DNA of 7,987 nucleotides from Suilimivivens sp964458255 (GTDB taxonomy: Bacteria > Bacillota > Clostridia > Lachnospirales > Lachnospiraceae): positions 1 through 7,987 of the forward strand of contig CAYWHY010000065.1 in the NCBI GenBank assembly GCA_964458255.1, given 5' to 3'. Numbering within the stretch: position 1 is the stretch's first letter; each line of letters starts with the position of its first letter. The notes below the pieces were generated by a model, which worked only from the letters and a program-made list of their open reading frames with translations, did no database searches and had not been told where the DNA came from. A program made the position numbers and the translations under genes. This document shows, piece by piece, positions 6,004 to 7,987 of the stretch.

Positions 6004-7987
6004 ATTTATCTTCTAACAGTGGAAATGTCAAAATTACTTTAAATAAATCTCCGTCTACAAGAATTTCAAATTTACCTTTCTGTACTTCTGTCAGGTTCTT
6101 TGCTATTGATAATCCAAGTCCGCTACCTTCCGTGGTTCTGGACTCATCACCTCTGATAAAACGCTCTGTTAATTCATCAGCATTTACTTTAATCGGGTTT
6201 GCAGAAATGTTACGAATAGAAAGCACAATCTGTTTGTTACTTTTTTCTGTGTCCATCTCCTGCAAATCAATGTATACTCTGGTGCCTTCAAGCGCATATT
6301 TGAAAACATTGTTAAACAGATTTTCAATTACTCTCCAAATTCTTCTGCTGTCTGCCTCAACATAAACACTGTTCTTTGCTGTTCGAAGCACCGGTGTCAG
6401 TGATTTTTCTTCAAATTTTTCTGAAAATTCACCAATTGTCTGGTTCAGCAATTCTACCAAATTAATCTTTTCCCATTGTAAAATAATATTTCCGGAAGAA
6501 ATCTTGGAAGCTTCCACCAAATCATCCGTCAGCTGCTTTAATCTCTGTGACTTTACATCCAGAATTTCAATATATTCTTTTACTTTCGGATTATCAATAT
6601 TTTCACGCTTAATTAAATCCACATAATTAATGATGGATGTTAAAGGCGTTTTAATATCATGAGAAACATTAGTAATAAGGTCTGCCTTCATTCTCTCATC
6701 CTTCATACTGGTTGCTACTGCATTTCGAATACCTTCACCAATACTGTTTACCGCATCCGCTAATACCAGATTATCACCGTGAAGTCCTGTCTTATCAATC
6801 TGATGTTCCATATCACCGTCATTAATCTTTTTGATACCTTTTAATATACTTTGCCTTTGCTTTGCAATATTATAAAGAACAGCTCCTACCACTGCATCCA
6901 CCGCTAACGCAAGCAATATACCGACAGGTTCCTTAATAAGTAGTATCAATCCCAAATTAATCAGCGCAAATGCTGCAAACGGAACCCAAACCCTGAGAAT
7001 CACTGTCGAATTGTCATACATGTACAGCATTCTTTCCTTTATCCAGCAAATTAAACGTTTCAAGAGACTGTTTTTCCACAAAATTCCCGCTTTTATTCTT
7101 CTTACAAGACTATAATAAAAGAAAGAAAAAAATAAACTTACAAGGAGTGCCGCCACACCTATCAATATCAGAGAGACTGCACTATCAAGTATTGACTGGA
7201 TTTGCACTCTTCCCATTAATTCTTCTGCCGCTCCCCCAAGGCACCCGACAAGAACCAACGCCAATGCAAACATGATTTCCGTAGGAATTGTGTCTTCACG
7301 TTTTAATCTGAAAACCACTTCTCCTGTATCTTTTCTCTTCACTTTACCTTCTTTTAATGTAAGAACTACCAACAGAAATAAATATATTACCATCGCAAAG
7401 ATTGCACTGCACAAATACTGTCCAAAATGCGGTGAATACTGATTATAGCCTGCTCTTGCCTGCGTAAAAGCATCTGCAACATCATAGGTTTTTGCAACGC
7501 CTATCAGAATCTGTGTATCTGCCGGATAAGCATATTCATATCCCTTTAAGACATAACGAAGAGTAGATTCTTCAATCAGTGTATTTGTCTCATAAACCAT
7601 ATTCTCCGGGTCATACACAATATACTTATCACATTTTTCTTTCAGAGCATCCTTAAGTACACTGAATTTATCGGATTTGATCTCCTGATTGCTGTAAATC
7701 TGTTTCTCATTACCAATTGACTTTATAATGTAATAAACAATATTGGAATTGTCTTCATCATAATACTCATTATATTTCAAATATTCATCATAATTAATCT
7801 TTAAGTCATGAGCGGCTACTTCAACATTGTTACAAAGCTCATAATATTCTTCCCAGGAAGAGACATGATTTTCAATATTTTTTCCTTTTATGGTTTTATA
7901 ACGGTTATTTAAAACCTCGGCAAGAACATCTTCCCTTAATGCTTCGCCGTCTTCTGCTATTACATTTCCAGAAACATCAATTACCGT
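6002..7987 (-). CDS. Membrane sensor histidine kinase, 5' end outside window
   Basis: The frame stays open from the stop at 6002 to the window edge, giving 661 visible residues; the true start lies beyond 7987. Visible residues ~1–185 are polar and probably extracytoplasmic. Hydrophobic segments follow at about 190–211, 237–255, 267–294, 332–352 and 355–373, with basic loops between the first two and between 294 and 332, consistent with five passes ending in the cytoplasm. A HAMP-like linker (about 374–430) leads to the H-box NVSHDIKTPLTS (440–451, phosphoacceptor His443, codon 6659–6661). The N-box ENLFNN is at 555–560, an F-box-like ERFIRGDESR at 608–617 and the G-box GSGLGLSIA at 621–629. 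The usual DxG D-box is not recognisable; RNISANPI is at that place. The protein should autophosphorylate and signal to a response regulator, presumably encoded outside the window. The stimulus is unknown. Confidence 0.93.
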   Translation of the reverse strand, partial: TVIDVSGNVIAEDGEALREDVLAEVLNNRYKTIKGKNIENHVSSWEEYYELCNNVEVAAHDLKINYDEYLKYNEYYDEDNSNIVYYIIKSIGNEKQIYSNQEIKSDKFSVLKDALKEKCDKYIVYDPENMVYETNTLIEESTLRYVLKGYEYAYPADTQILIGVAKTYDVADAFTQARAGYNQYSPHFGQYLCSAIFAMVIYLFLLVVLTLKEGKVKRKDTGEVVFRLKREDTIPTEIMFALALVLVGCLGGAAEELMGRVQIQSILDSAVSLILIGVAALLVSLFFSFFYYSLVRRIKAGILWKNSLLKRLICWIKERMLYMYDNSTVILRVWVPFAAFALINLGLILLIKEPVGILLALAVDAVVGAVLYNIAKQRQSILKGIKKINDGDMEHQIDKTGLHGDNLVLADAVNSIGEGIRNAVATSMKDERMKADLITNVSHDIKTPLTSIINYVDLIKRENIDNPKVKEYIEILDVKSQRLKQLTDDLVEASKISSGNIILQWEKINLVELLNQTIGEFSEKFEEKSLTPVLRTAKNSVYVEADSRRIWRVIENLFNNVFKYALEGTRVYIDLQEMDTEKSNKQIVLSIRNISANPIKVNADELTERFIRGDESRTTEGSGLGLSIAKNLTEVQKGKFEILVDGDLFKVILTFPLLEDK

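Noticed and set aside
1..7987. CRISPR array, tRNA, rRNA, insertion sequence, prophage or defence island
   Set aside because: There are no spaced direct repeats, no cloverleaf-like stretches, no transposase or phage-like proteins, and almost all sequence is taken up by housekeeping or signalling genes.

Overview
This window looks like ordinary core chromosome from a low-to-moderate GC Gram-positive anaerobe of the Clostridia, most likely the Lachnospiraceae. That placement is inferred from the style of the proteins (a DUF512 radical-SAM-like protein next to der, the 'GSGNAGTTN' type of PlsY, a 400-residue PRPP synthetase) and from the DUF512–der–plsY–gpsA gene order. It is not based on any rRNA gene. 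I see no tRNA, rRNA, CRISPR array, insertion sequence, phage gene or compositional island.

Left part, positions 1–4624, minus strand: one tightly packed gene series. In transcription order it is a DUF512/PDZ radical-SAM-like protein (4624→3296), the double-GTPase ribosome assembly factor Der (3292→1955), the acyl-phosphate:glycerol-3-phosphate acyltransferase PlsY (GTG start, 1953→1303), the glycerol-3-phosphate dehydrogenase GpsA (1277→279), and the first 82 codons of a MoxR-like AAA+ ATPase (247→1, cut by the window edge). The gaps are 3, 1, 25 and 31 bases with no terminator between genes, so the series reads as one operon. GpsA makes sn-glycerol 3-phosphate and PlsY acylates it, so the operon pairs the entry to phospholipid synthesis with ribosome assembly.

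Middle, 4625–4743: a short divergent control region. A good sigma-A-type promoter can be read on each strand, and their −35 hexamers abut with no base between them. Two RNA polymerases probably could not occupy it together. An imperfect 14-base inverted repeat lies within it.

Right part: prs (4744→5946, plus strand) encodes a long, divergent ribose-phosphate pyrophosphokinase and ends at a strong intrinsic terminator (19-bp perfect stem, T-run). Converging on it is a large membrane sensor histidine kinase (7987→6002, minus strand). Its reading frame stays open to the window edge, so its true N-terminus is outside the window. A start inside the window, such as the TTG at 7780, would be wrong.

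I found no clearly novel system. The best second looks are the back-to-back promoter pair, the divergent PRPP synthetase, the uncharacterised radical-SAM-like partner of Der, and the histidine kinase with five visible membrane segments and a degenerate D-box.
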